Both the position numbers and the translations under genes were made by a program. Positions 22,118 through 27,991 of a stretch of 27,991 nucleotides of DNA are shown piece by piece; position 1 is the first letter of the stretch, and every line of letters starts with the position of its first letter. The DNA is taken from the NCBI GenBank assembly GCA_020028535.1, contig JAIBHM010000004.1, positions 1 through 27,991 of the forward strand, read 5' to 3'. The notes under the pieces were generated by a model that saw nothing but the letters and a program-made list of their open reading frames with translations, searched no databases and was not told the DNA's origin. Source of the stretch: Armatimonadota bacterium (GTDB lineage: Bacteria > Sysuimicrobiota > Sysuimicrobiia > Sysuimicrobiales > Kaftiobacteriaceae).

Positions 22118-22609
22118 ATGTGGGAACGGCCCAGCGCAGTTTCGATTGTCGCCGGCGGCGGCGAGGGGCGGACGGAACTGACGGCGTTCGACCGCGCGCT
22201 CATGGACGCCGGCATCGCCAATCTGAACTTTGTACGCGTCACCAGCATCCTGCCCGCGGACACGCGGATCATCGCGGTTCCCGCGTTCGTCCCCGGCATG
22301 CTCACCCCGGCCGTCTACGCGAAGATCGACAGCCACACGCCGGGCGAGCGCATCGCCGCGGCAGTGGGCATGGGGCTCTCGCATCGTTCGTATGGCGTCA
22401 TCATGGAATACAGTCACAGCGGCACGGGCGAGAACGCCGAGTCCATCGTCCGCAATATGGTAGAAGAAGCAATGGCGCTGCGGGATCTGCCCGTCGCCGA
22501 CATCAAGGTCGCCGTGAAAGAGCATGTCGTGCAGCGTATCGGTTGCGCGGTCGCCGCCGTCGTGTTCTGGCCGGACGACGCTGCAGGCGGGAGGCGGCGC
22601 GACCGGTGA
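22118..22609 (+). CDS. pdaD: Pyruvoyl-dependent arginine decarboxylase
   Basis: Converts arginine to agmatine using a pyruvoyl group made by self-cleavage. At 163 aa it has normal family length. GGGEGRTELTAFDRALMDAG and the following IANLNFVRVTSILP are diagnostic. The residue that becomes pyruvoyl should be Ser43. It is preceded by Thr42, where the M. jannaschii enzyme has Ser-Ser. MGLSHRSYGVIMEYSHSG and AVAAVVFWP complete the fold. The TGA stop overlaps the GTG of speE (GTGA), and speB follows. The operon makes polyamines from arginine by the agmatine route, not via ornithine. Confidence 0.93.
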   Translation: MWERPSAVSIVAGGGEGRTELTAFDRALMDAGIANLNFVRVTSILPADTRIIAVPAFVPGMLTPAVYAKIDSHTPGERIAAAVGMGLSHRSYGVIMEYSHSGTGENAESIVRNMVEEAMALRDLPVADIKVAVKEHVVQRIGCAVAAVVFWPDDAAGGRRRDR

Positions 22610-23436
22610 GCCAGTGGATCGTGGACGTCATGGGGGACGGCTTTGGGCAGGCCACCCAGGTCGATGACCTCCTCTACGACCACCAGTCGCCCTACCAGCG
22701 GGTGCAGGTGGCGGCCTCGGCGCGCTTCGGACGCATGCTCGTGCTTGACGACGCGGTACAAACGACGGAACGGGATGAGTACGTCTACCACGAGATGCTC
22801 GTCCACGTGCCGCTGGTCAGCCACCCCGCCCCGCGGCGCATCCTCATCATCGGCGGCGGCGACGGCGGCACGCTGGAGGAGGCGCTCAAGCATCCTGTCC
22901 AGTCCGTGACGATGGTCGAAATCGACGGCGAGGTCGTCGAGGTCAGCCGCCGCTTTCTGCCCGGAATCTCCGGGGGTGCCTTCGATGATCCGCGCACCCG
23001 GCTGCGCATCGAGGACGGTGTGGCCTTCGTGCGCGCTACCACGGAGCGCTTCGACGCCATCCTCGTCGACTCGACAGACCCGAAGGGACCCGGCATCGCG
23101 CTGTTCTCAGAGGAATTCTATCGCGCCTGCGCCGGGATCCTCACGCCCTCCGGCGTGCTGGCCGCACAGAGCGGCTCGCCGCTGCACCAGCGTAGCTTGA
23201 TGGAGGGTATCTCCCGTCACCTGTCCGCCGTCTTCCCAATCGTCGCGCCGTACTGGGGTGCGGTTCCTGCCTATCCGGGCACCCTCTGGAGTTTCACTTT
23301 CGCCTCAGCAGCGACCGATCCGCGTCCTTCGCCCGACGAGGTGTTCCGCCGCATCAGCTCGCGTGGCCTTGGCCCCTTGCGGTACTACTCGCCCGGGGCC
23401 CACCACGCCGCGTTTGCGCTGCCGTCCGTGCCGTGA
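22606..23436 (+). CDS. speE: Spermidine synthase-type aminopropyltransferase
   Basis: Transfers an aminopropyl group from decarboxylated SAM to a diamine. The product is 276 aa, the usual size. The N-terminal strand domain holds YDHQSPYQRVQVA and MLVLDDAVQTTERDEYVYHE. The SAM-binding core follows: ILIIGGGDGGTLEEALKH (GGGDGG motif), TMVEIDGEVVEVSRRFLP, RLRIEDGVAFV, ILVDSTDPKGPG (DSTDP, catalytic Asp) and LFSEEFYRAC. The start is the GTG at 22606, overlapping the decarboxylase stop, with GGGAGG 11 bases upstream. A continuous reading from 22120 is only an overlap artefact. Substrate could be putrescine or, as in Thermus, agmatine. Confidence 0.95.
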   Translation: MSQWIVDVMGDGFGQATQVDDLLYDHQSPYQRVQVAASARFGRMLVLDDAVQTTERDEYVYHEMLVHVPLVSHPAPRRILIIGGGDGGTLEEALKHPVQSVTMVEIDGEVVEVSRRFLPGISGGAFDDPRTRLRIEDGVAFVRATTERFDAILVDSTDPKGPGIALFSEEFYRACAGILTPSGVLAAQSGSPLHQRSLMEGISRHLSAVFPIVAPYWGAVPAYPGTLWSFTFASAATDPRPSPDEVFRRISSRGLGPLRYYSPGAHHAAFALPSVP

Positions 23437-24269
23437 AATTTCTCGGCGCGGACCTCCACAGCCATCCCGCGGCCCTGCTCATCGGCGTGCCCTACGACGC
23501 GACCTCGACCTTTCGCGCCGGGAGCCGCCACGCGCCTGGGGCGATCCGGTGGGCGTCGCAGAGTATCGAGACATTCAGCCCGGTTCTCCGCCGTGACCTG
23601 GAAGACATCGCGTTCGGCGATGAGGGCGACCTGCACGTCGAAGGGATGACCCCTGAAGCCATGGTGGACTCCCTCGCCTCGCGCATCGGGGCACTCGAGG
23701 CAGCCACGCTGCCCGTGATCGTGGGCGGCGAGCATACGGTCACCCTTGGCATCGTGCGCGCGCTCGCCGGCCGGCATCGCGACCTGGCGGTGCTCCAACT
23801 CGACGCGCACACCGACCTGCGGGACGAGTACGAGGGCCGGCGCGTGTCGCATGCCACCGTGATGAGGCGGATCCTTGACCTTGTTTCACCGGGTTCCCTG
23901 GTGGCGGCGGGCATCCGCGCGGGGACGCGTGAGGAGTTCTTGCTCTCGACGGGCCTGCGGTACTCCTCGCATCGCCTGGCCATACCGCCGGAGGTCTGGA
24001 CGTGGCTAGAGGCCAGGCCCGTCTACATCACCATCGATATCGACGTCATGGATCCAGCCGACGCGCCGGGGACCGGCAATCCCGAGCCTGAGGGCGTCTC
24101 GGCCCACGAGCTCCTGACATTCGTGCGTCGGCTGGAGGGTTTGCGGGTCGTGGGAGTGGACCTCGTAGAGGTATCTCCGCCCTATGACCCGTCAGGCAGG
24201 ACCAGCGTGCTCGCTGCGACGATCTTGAGAGAGGCGATCCTGGCGATCACCGCCCCCAGACCTGCCTGA
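23433..24269 (+). CDS. speB: Agmatinase / aminopropylagmatinase (arginase family)
   Basis: A ureohydrolase of 278 aa with the full dimanganese site. GGEHTVTLG supplies His101, LDAHTDLRDEYEG supplies Asp124, His126 and Asp128, and ITIDIDVMDPADAPGTGNPE supplies Asp202 and Asp204. It removes urea from agmatine, giving putrescine, or from N1-aminopropylagmatine, giving spermidine. The GTG start overlaps the speE stop (GTGA), so all three polyamine genes are translationally coupled. Because speE comes before speB, the aminopropylagmatine route is attractive, though order alone is not proof. The 3' end overlaps the convergent dipeptidase gene by 23 bp. Confidence 0.93.
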   Translation: MKFLGADLHSHPAALLIGVPYDATSTFRAGSRHAPGAIRWASQSIETFSPVLRRDLEDIAFGDEGDLHVEGMTPEAMVDSLASRIGALEAATLPVIVGGEHTVTLGIVRALAGRHRDLAVLQLDAHTDLRDEYEGRRVSHATVMRRILDLVSPGSLVAAGIRAGTREEFLLSTGLRYSSHRLAIPPEVWTWLEARPVYITIDIDVMDPADAPGTGNPEPEGVSAHELLTFVRRLEGLRVVGVDLVEVSPPYDPSGRTSVLAATILREAILAITAPRPA

Positions 24270-25203
24270 AGACCCGCAGCGCGTTGGCCCCAAGGATCTT
24301 GCGGATGTCCGCCGGCGCGTGGCCGCGTTCGATCAGGCCCGCGGTGAGGTTCGGCAGTTTTGAGACGTCTTCGAGATCCTCCACCGCCTGACTGAACCCA
24401 TCGAAGTCCGACCCCAGGGCGACGTGATCGGTCCCCATCACGTTGACCAGATATTCGATATGGGCGAGGACAGCTCGCAGGCTGGGGCCGCCGGTGAAGG
24501 AGGGGTAGAAATTTACGCCCACCACGCCACCGCCCTTCTTGATCTCCCGCAACTGATCGTCGGTGAGATTGCGCCGGTGCGGTGTGAGGCCGGCGGCGTT
24601 GGAGTGCGTGGCCACGACGGGTCCGCGCACGGAGCCCATCACATCCCAGAAACTGCGCTCGGAGAGATGCGACACGTCCACCACAATGCCCAGGCCCAGC
24701 ATCCGCGCTATGACGGCTCCTCCGAGCGGGGTGAGACCTCCGTGGCGCTCTTCGACTGCGCCGTCGGCGAGGTCATTGCTGTTGTTCCAGGTCAGACTCA
24801 TCATGCGCACGCCCCGCGCATAGAGCCGGTCGAGATTCGCTACGTCTCCGTCGATGGCCGAGCCGTTTTCGACCGCCAGCACCGCCGCGATCCGGCCGGT
24901 TCGTGATACGCGCTCGATTTCTGCGACCGAGGTCACGCGAACGAGCCGATCGTCCTGCTGATCGAGACGCTCGAACGCGTCGAGCAAGCGGCTCACCCGT
25001 CCGAAACCCTGGCCCGTGAAATGTGGATGCACGAAGAGCGCGAACACCTGCGCATCGACCCCGCCTTCGCGCAGGCGGGGGAGGTCGATGTGTCCCGCCG
25101 CGCTCCGGACGGCGATGTCGCGCGTTCCGGATTCGACCTCGAGAATGGTGTCGCTGTGGAGATCGACGACAGTGGCGTCGCGGTGAAGAGCAAGGGCGTT
25201 CAA
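24247..25203 (-). CDS. Membrane-dipeptidase family (M19) zinc peptidase
   Basis: A 318-aa M19 (renal dipeptidase-like) enzyme that cuts dipeptides, often with a D-residue. Metal ligands: DLHSDT near residue 15 (His and Asp), the bridging Glu in LAVENGSAI, His in VDVSHLSERSFWDV, His in VVATHSNA and Asp in LGSDFDG. LTWNNSNDLADG is a typical substrate-pocket segment. No signal peptide is present, so it acts in the cytoplasm. I chose TTG 25203, directly after the MazG-like stop, with GAGAAG upstream; no better ATG or GTG precedes the conserved His-Asp motif. It is the last gene of the sigma/anti-sigma operon and converges with speB. Confidence 0.9.
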   Translation of the reverse strand: MNALALHRDATVVDLHSDTILEVESGTRDIAVRSAAGHIDLPRLREGGVDAQVFALFVHPHFTGQGFGRVSRLLDAFERLDQQDDRLVRVTSVAEIERVSRTGRIAAVLAVENGSAIDGDVANLDRLYARGVRMMSLTWNNSNDLADGAVEERHGGLTPLGGAVIARMLGLGIVVDVSHLSERSFWDVMGSVRGPVVATHSNAAGLTPHRRNLTDDQLREIKKGGGVVGVNFYPSFTGGPSLRAVLAHIEYLVNVMGTDHVALGSDFDGFSQAVEDLEDVSKLPNLTAGLIERGHAPADIRKILGANALRVFRQVWGR

Positions 25204-25497
25204 TCAGGACTTCTCTGGAGGGCAGGCGCAGGGACGCTGATGACACTTCGGACATCCCGCGGCGTAGCGGGACACCGCGTCCTCAGCGTCAACCCCGCAC
25301 AACGTCGCCAGGCTCACGGTCCAGGCCAGCACGTCGGAAAACTCCTCGCGCAAGGCAGCAGGCTCGCCTGTGCGAACGGCACGCGCGAGCTCGCCGACCT
25401 CTTCAGCGAGCCAGCGGAAGGTGCCGTCCTTGCCGCGGGCGCGGTCGCGGTGGCCGTACGTCGCTTCGATGATCTGCTGGAACTCACGGAGATGCAC
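25204..25497 (-). CDS. MazG-like nucleotide pyrophosphohydrolase with Cys-rich tail
   Basis: A 97-aa all-helical NTP-pyrophosphohydrolase domain. The metal site is the paired EEVGELARAV and ALREEFSDVLAW, giving the E-x-x-E ... E-x-x-D pattern of the MazG/dUTPase superfamily. The end, CPKCHQRPCACPPEKS, adds a C-x2-C-x5-C-x-C cluster not usual in MazG domains and probably binds zinc or iron (inference). It starts at a GTG, with only AGGG as ribosome site, and its TGA directly abuts the dipeptidase TTG. Likely role: removing non-canonical or excess NTPs. Confidence 0.82.
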   Translation of the reverse strand: MHLREFQQIIEATYGHRDRARGKDGTFRWLAEEVGELARAVRTGEPAALREEFSDVLAWTVSLATLCGVDAEDAVSRYAAGCPKCHQRPCACPPEKS

Positions 25498-25551
25498 GCC
25501 CTGAGAGTTCAGCGGAGAGGAACTGAAACCTTGCGGGGTGTTTCGAACGCG

Positions 25552-26604
25552 CTACTTCATTCCCGTCAGTTCGGCCGCGATCGCCATCAATACGGTTTGG
25601 GGCACATTGCCGAGGACCGCGAAGTTCGTCGCGCGCGACTGCCACAACACCACCCGGAAATAGCCAAGGTCGAGGAACCGGCCGAGGGGTCCTCGCATGC
25701 TGCCCACAACAGTCTCCCTTCCGACGTTGGGGAAGGCCATCCGCGATGCGGGGGTCTGGAAGATCGTCACGACGCCGACGCCGTCGCTGTATGTCGCTGC
25801 CGCAGCGGCGAACGCACCGTGACGCGCCACACGGCCGTCGCGAAAGACATACCGGTTGAGCAGGCGCGGGGGAGCGACGATTGGGGTGCCCGCCTGCCGG
25901 CGCAGCTCGTCTGCGGTCGTCACCCGGCCTCCCGAGACGTGGAAGGAGAGCACCTTCGCGCCCGCGGGCCGGCGAAATGTGAACAGCGCCGTCGGGAGGT
26001 TGAGGCTGTAGCTGATGCGGCTGAAGTAACTGACGTACACGATCTCGCCGCCAGCATCCCGTTCCTCCGTGCGCAGGACCACGCCGGTCGCCTGATCCAC
26101 CCACAAGTGCCGGTTGCTGCCGCCCGCGCCTGGGGCAAGCGCCAGGACAACGGTGTCCCGGCCGATCACCGCCTCACGTCCGAGCAGGGAAACGGTATAC
26201 CGGCGGAGGATATCCTCCGCCGGTTCGGGCGACCCCGCGCCCTGCACAAAAGACGGACCGCGAATGACCAGGTGCATCGATGGTTCGTACTGCCAGGTAT
26301 CCACCCCATCGTCCACGATGAGGCGGCCGCTCACCGATTCCGGAGAGAGAAATTCCAGGCGCAGCCGGCCCAGCCGTTTGTAGGCTTCCAGGATCGTGAC
26401 CGTCTCCGCGCGTGTGCCCCTGACCGTCGAGATGACCTTCGTTCCTTCGTAGTCGATGAGCGCGGGCGCGGCGAGCATCGTCTTGAGGATGGACGCCGCG
26501 TCGGGAGCGGGCCTGGGCGCCCGCGCCTCGAAGCGGACCGCGGCGGGGGCAGGCATCGTCAGCCCAAGCACCAGCGCCGCAATGATGACGTGTGTTCCAG
26601 TCAC
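25552..26604 (-). CDS. MucB/RseB-like sigma-factor regulatory protein
   Basis: A 350-aa exported protein with a signal peptide (residues 5-22, HVIIAALVLGLTMPAPA). The N-terminal half (LAAPALIDYEGTKVISTVRG, VTILEAYKRLGRLRLEFLSP, VDDGVDTWQYEP, HLWVDQATGVVLRTEERD) is the LolA/LolB-like lipid-binding fold of RseB. The C-terminal half includes LLNRYVFRDGRVARHGAF and VTIFQTPA, the RseB C-terminal domain type. RseB shields the periplasmic part of its anti-sigma partner from proteolysis. It begins at a GTG that overlaps the anti-sigma stop (GTGA), so the two are made together. Confidence 0.82.
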   Translation of the reverse strand: MTGTHVIIAALVLGLTMPAPAAVRFEARAPRPAPDAASILKTMLAAPALIDYEGTKVISTVRGTRAETVTILEAYKRLGRLRLEFLSPESVSGRLIVDDGVDTWQYEPSMHLVIRGPSFVQGAGSPEPAEDILRRYTVSLLGREAVIGRDTVVLALAPGAGGSNRHLWVDQATGVVLRTEERDAGGEIVYVSYFSRISYSLNLPTALFTFRRPAGAKVLSFHVSGGRVTTADELRRQAGTPIVAPPRLLNRYVFRDGRVARHGAFAAAAATYSDGVGVVTIFQTPASRMAFPNVGRETVVGSMRGPLGRFLDLGYFRVVLWQSRATNFAVLGNVPQTVLMAIAAELTGMK

Positions 26605-27113
26605 GGCTCCTCTCCGGGCGCGCGCCGGGCGCCGGCGAGAGCAAGATTCGCATCACCGACCAGCAAGCCGATGTACGCGCGATCCACAAATGGATCGGCG
26701 GACGAGACCAGGGCGTGCTCGCGCACGTAGACGTCCACGCCGATGTCGGCGGCCTGCAGCCGGTCGATGCGGCCCTTCACCAGCGGCACCGCGACCAGGA
26801 TGAGCACCAGCATGGCCGCGGCGACGGCGTACGCCGGCCGCCTGAACGCGGCGCGTATGGTCTCGAGCATTCCGGAGGCTACGGGGCGGCCTTCTTCCTG
26901 GGCGATCCGGCGGCGCAGCCCCTGCCACACTTCCTGCGGGGCCTCTCGTTCGGGAAGCCGCCCAATCAGATGCTTCACCTGCCGCAGTCCGGCAAGCTCC
27001 TCGCGGCATTCGATGCAGGTCACTAGATGCGCCTCGACCTCGCGCCGTTCGTCGGGAGAAAGCTCGCCGTCGGCGTAGGCGGACAGCTGGCGTTGCAGGC
27101 GGGCGTGGATCAC
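26601..27113 (-). CDS. Zinc-finger transmembrane anti-sigma factor
   Basis: A 170-aa anti-sigma protein. The N-terminal cytoplasmic zinc-binding anti-sigma domain has His29, Cys33 and Cys36 in HLVTCIECREEL (H-x3-C-x2-C, the ZAS motif). It is followed by a helical linker and one membrane span near residues 91-112 (AYAVAAAMLVLILVAVPLV). About 55 residues lie outside the membrane and are the likely target of the RseB-like partner. The gene begins with a GTG overlapping the sigma-factor TGA. It should hold the ECF sigma factor inactive until an envelope signal triggers release. Confidence 0.92.
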   Translation of the reverse strand: MIHARLQRQLSAYADGELSPDERREVEAHLVTCIECREELAGLRQVKHLIGRLPEREAPQEVWQGLRRRIAQEEGRPVASGMLETIRAAFRRPAYAVAAAMLVLILVAVPLVKGRIDRLQAADIGVDVYVREHALVSSADPFVDRAYIGLLVGDANLALAGARRAPGEEP

Positions 27114-27724
27114 CGTTCCATCCCCCTTCCCTGCGCGCGGCCGGGCAAGAGGTGGCGCAGGCGCTCCTGCAGCATCCGCCGGGCGCGGTGCAGCCGTGAT
27201 TTCACGGTGCCGACCGGGATGCGCAGCGTTTCGCTGATCTCCTCGTAGGAGTGTCCTTCGATATCACTCAAAACGACCACCATCCGTAATTCCGAACTGA
27301 GCGCGAGCAGAGCGCGCTGGATGTCGGCGTCCAGCTGCGCGCTCAGAACAGTCTCTTCCGGATCCGCGGCAGGATCCGCGACTTCGCGGGTCACCTCGTC
27401 GCCCTTCGCGGTTACCAGCGGCGCGTCGAGCGACTCGATGCGTACCTTGGGCCGGCGCCGGAGCATGTCGATGTAGAGATTTGTGACGATCCGGTACAGC
27501 CAGCTCTCCAGGTTCGCGGTCGGATCGATCCGACGGAACGCGCGATAGACGCGGATGCACGCCTCCTGCGTGAGATCCTTGGCGTCGGCGTCGTTGCCGG
27601 CCATGCGGTAGGCGAGCAGATAGATCCGGCGGCCATACCGCTCCAGCAAGGCCTCGTACGCCTGAATCTCGTGACGCTGATACCGGGGCGGCGAGGAATT
27701 GGAAAAACGCCCACCCGCTCTCAC
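27110..27724 (-). CDS. ECF RNA polymerase sigma factor (sigma-24/RpoE family)
   Basis: A 204-aa group IV sigma factor. Region 2 is at about residues 23-90 (YEALLERYGRRIYLLAYRMA, DLTQEACIRVYRAFRR, SWLYRIVTNLYIDMLRRR). Region 4 is at about 129-190 (LSSELRMVVVLSDIEGHSYE, then IPVGTVKSRLHRARRMLQ). No extra C-terminal domain follows. The GTG at 27722-27724 is the only start before region 2, with TAGGA five bases away. It heads an operon of anti-sigma factor, RseB-like protein, MazG-like protein and dipeptidase, the first two junctions overlapping as GTGA. Confidence 0.94.
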   Translation of the reverse strand: MRAGGRFSNSSPPRYQRHEIQAYEALLERYGRRIYLLAYRMAGNDADAKDLTQEACIRVYRAFRRIDPTANLESWLYRIVTNLYIDMLRRRPKVRIESLDAPLVTAKGDEVTREVADPAADPEETVLSAQLDADIQRALLALSSELRMVVVLSDIEGHSYEEISETLRIPVGTVKSRLHRARRMLQERLRHLLPGRAQGRGMER

Positions 27725-27731
27725 TGTATCC

Positions 27732-27758
27732 TACGGGAGCGGCGGGCGCGGAAGTTCC
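27732..27758 (-). promoter_or_regulatory. Possible ECF-type promoter of the sigma operon
   Basis: Minus strand: GGAACTT (27758-27752), identical to the -35 recognised by RpoE-type sigma factors, is followed after 16 bp by CGTA (27735-27732), close to ECF -10 motifs. The -10 lies seven bases before the GTG, so the message would be almost leaderless. Autoregulation is typical of such operons, but the -10 match is weak. Confidence 0.45.
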
Positions 27759-27768
27759 GGCACAACCG

Positions 27769-27991
27769 TCATCGTATCACAATGCCTGCACGGAGGCGCT
27801 CGAGCAGACGGGGGCCAATCCCCTCGACCTGGAGCAAATCCTCGAGCCGGTGAAACGGGCCGTGTCGGTCGCGGTGTGCCACGATCCGGCGGGCGAGGAC
27901 CGGGCCAATCCCGGGCAGCGCTTCGAGATCGCGCGCCCCCGCACGATTCAGGTCGACGCGTGTATCTCCGGGTTGCCCGGCGGACGCGCGG
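27769..27991 (-). CDS. comEA: ComEA-like helix-hairpin-helix protein, C-terminal part (cut by window edge)
   Basis: The last 73-74 codons of a protein ending TGA at 27769-27771. VDLNRAGARDLEALPGIGPV, then LARRIVAHRDRHGPFHRLED and VEGIGPRLLERLR, are the two helix-hairpin-helix motifs (each with a GIGP turn) of the ComEA DNA-binding domain. ComEA receives double-stranded DNA at the cell surface during natural transformation. The membrane anchor and linker lie beyond the right edge, so ComEA itself or a related HhH protein cannot be told apart. The sigma gene starts 44 bp downstream. Confidence 0.85.
   Translation of the reverse strand, partial: RASAGQPGDTRVDLNRAGARDLEALPGIGPVLARRIVAHRDRHGPFHRLEDLLQVEGIGPRLLERLRAGIVIR

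Noticed and set aside
22120..22605. N-terminal extension of speE reading from 22120
   Set aside because: It overlaps the decarboxylase gene in another frame and has no similarity to spermidine synthases. The GTG at 22606 gives the normal length.
25021..26730. 569-codon plus-strand ORF over the dipeptidase, MazG-like and RseB-like genes
   Set aside because: Runs antisense through three genes with clear motifs and has no recognisable domain.
1..27991. tRNA or rRNA genes
   Set aside because: No cloverleaf with a TTCGANNC-type T-arm and no rRNA-like conserved stretch was noticed by eye. A tRNAscan run would be needed to exclude a single tRNA.

Overview
The window is GC-rich bacterial chromosome with tightly packed operons, short intergenic gaps and frequent GTG starts. 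No 16S gene is present, so the taxon is open. An alaS T-box leader, rpsU, a pyruvoyl-type arginine decarboxylase and Firmicutes-like operon habits point to an uncultured, deep-branching Gram-positive-type (Terrabacteria) lineage rather than a proteobacterium. That placement is inference.

Layout. 1-876: the 5' end of alaS (minus strand) with its promoter and T-box leader, then a gene-free stretch holding a 35-bp-period repeat array. 877-1999: a frameshifted HNH-endonuclease gene bordered on both sides by copies of a palindrome. 2003-4468: rpsU, yqeY, a Nudix hydrolase and a class III aminotransferase (minus strand). 4620-6839: a PaaK-like ligase, a HIT protein and a DUF3052-like protein (minus strand). 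6930-11607: livG, an acyl-CoA ligase, livH and livM (plus strand). 11597-12876: small membrane ORFs, an SRPBCC protein and a DUF421 relic (minus strand). 13029-17088: a GT4 glycosyltransferase, a glycogen-debranching-type glucosidase and a membrane-anchored metallopeptidase (plus strand). 17179-17948: a TPP-enzyme C-terminal relic and a P-loop kinase. 17949-18139: an iteron-like repeat next to another copy of the palindrome. 18140-22014: livF, livK and a secreted glycosidase-like protein that seems to lack its catalytic acid (minus strand). 22118-24269: a pyruvoyl arginine decarboxylase, spermidine synthase and agmatinase operon (plus strand). 24247-27991: comEA (partial), an ECF sigma factor, a zinc-finger anti-sigma factor, an RseB-like protein, a MazG-like protein and an M19 dipeptidase (minus strand).

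How it fits together. The liv genes make a complete branched-chain-amino-acid-type ABC importer (LivG, H, M, F, K), but in two blocks of opposite orientation about 6.5 kb apart. One block embeds an acyl-CoA ligase, and a second ligase diverges from livG, so the imported compound may be a carboxylate that is activated to a CoA thioester. The polyamine operon contains the steps from arginine to spermidine except for making decarboxylated SAM. The sigma/anti-sigma/RseB trio is an envelope-stress-type module.

The least explained items are the dispersed palindrome with core GGTCCGGACC and its two array forms, the micro-ORF cluster at 12066-12876, and the two ligases and the glycosidase-like protein with altered active-site motifs. 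Three gene relics (HNH, DUF421, TPP enzyme) mark the accessory segments.
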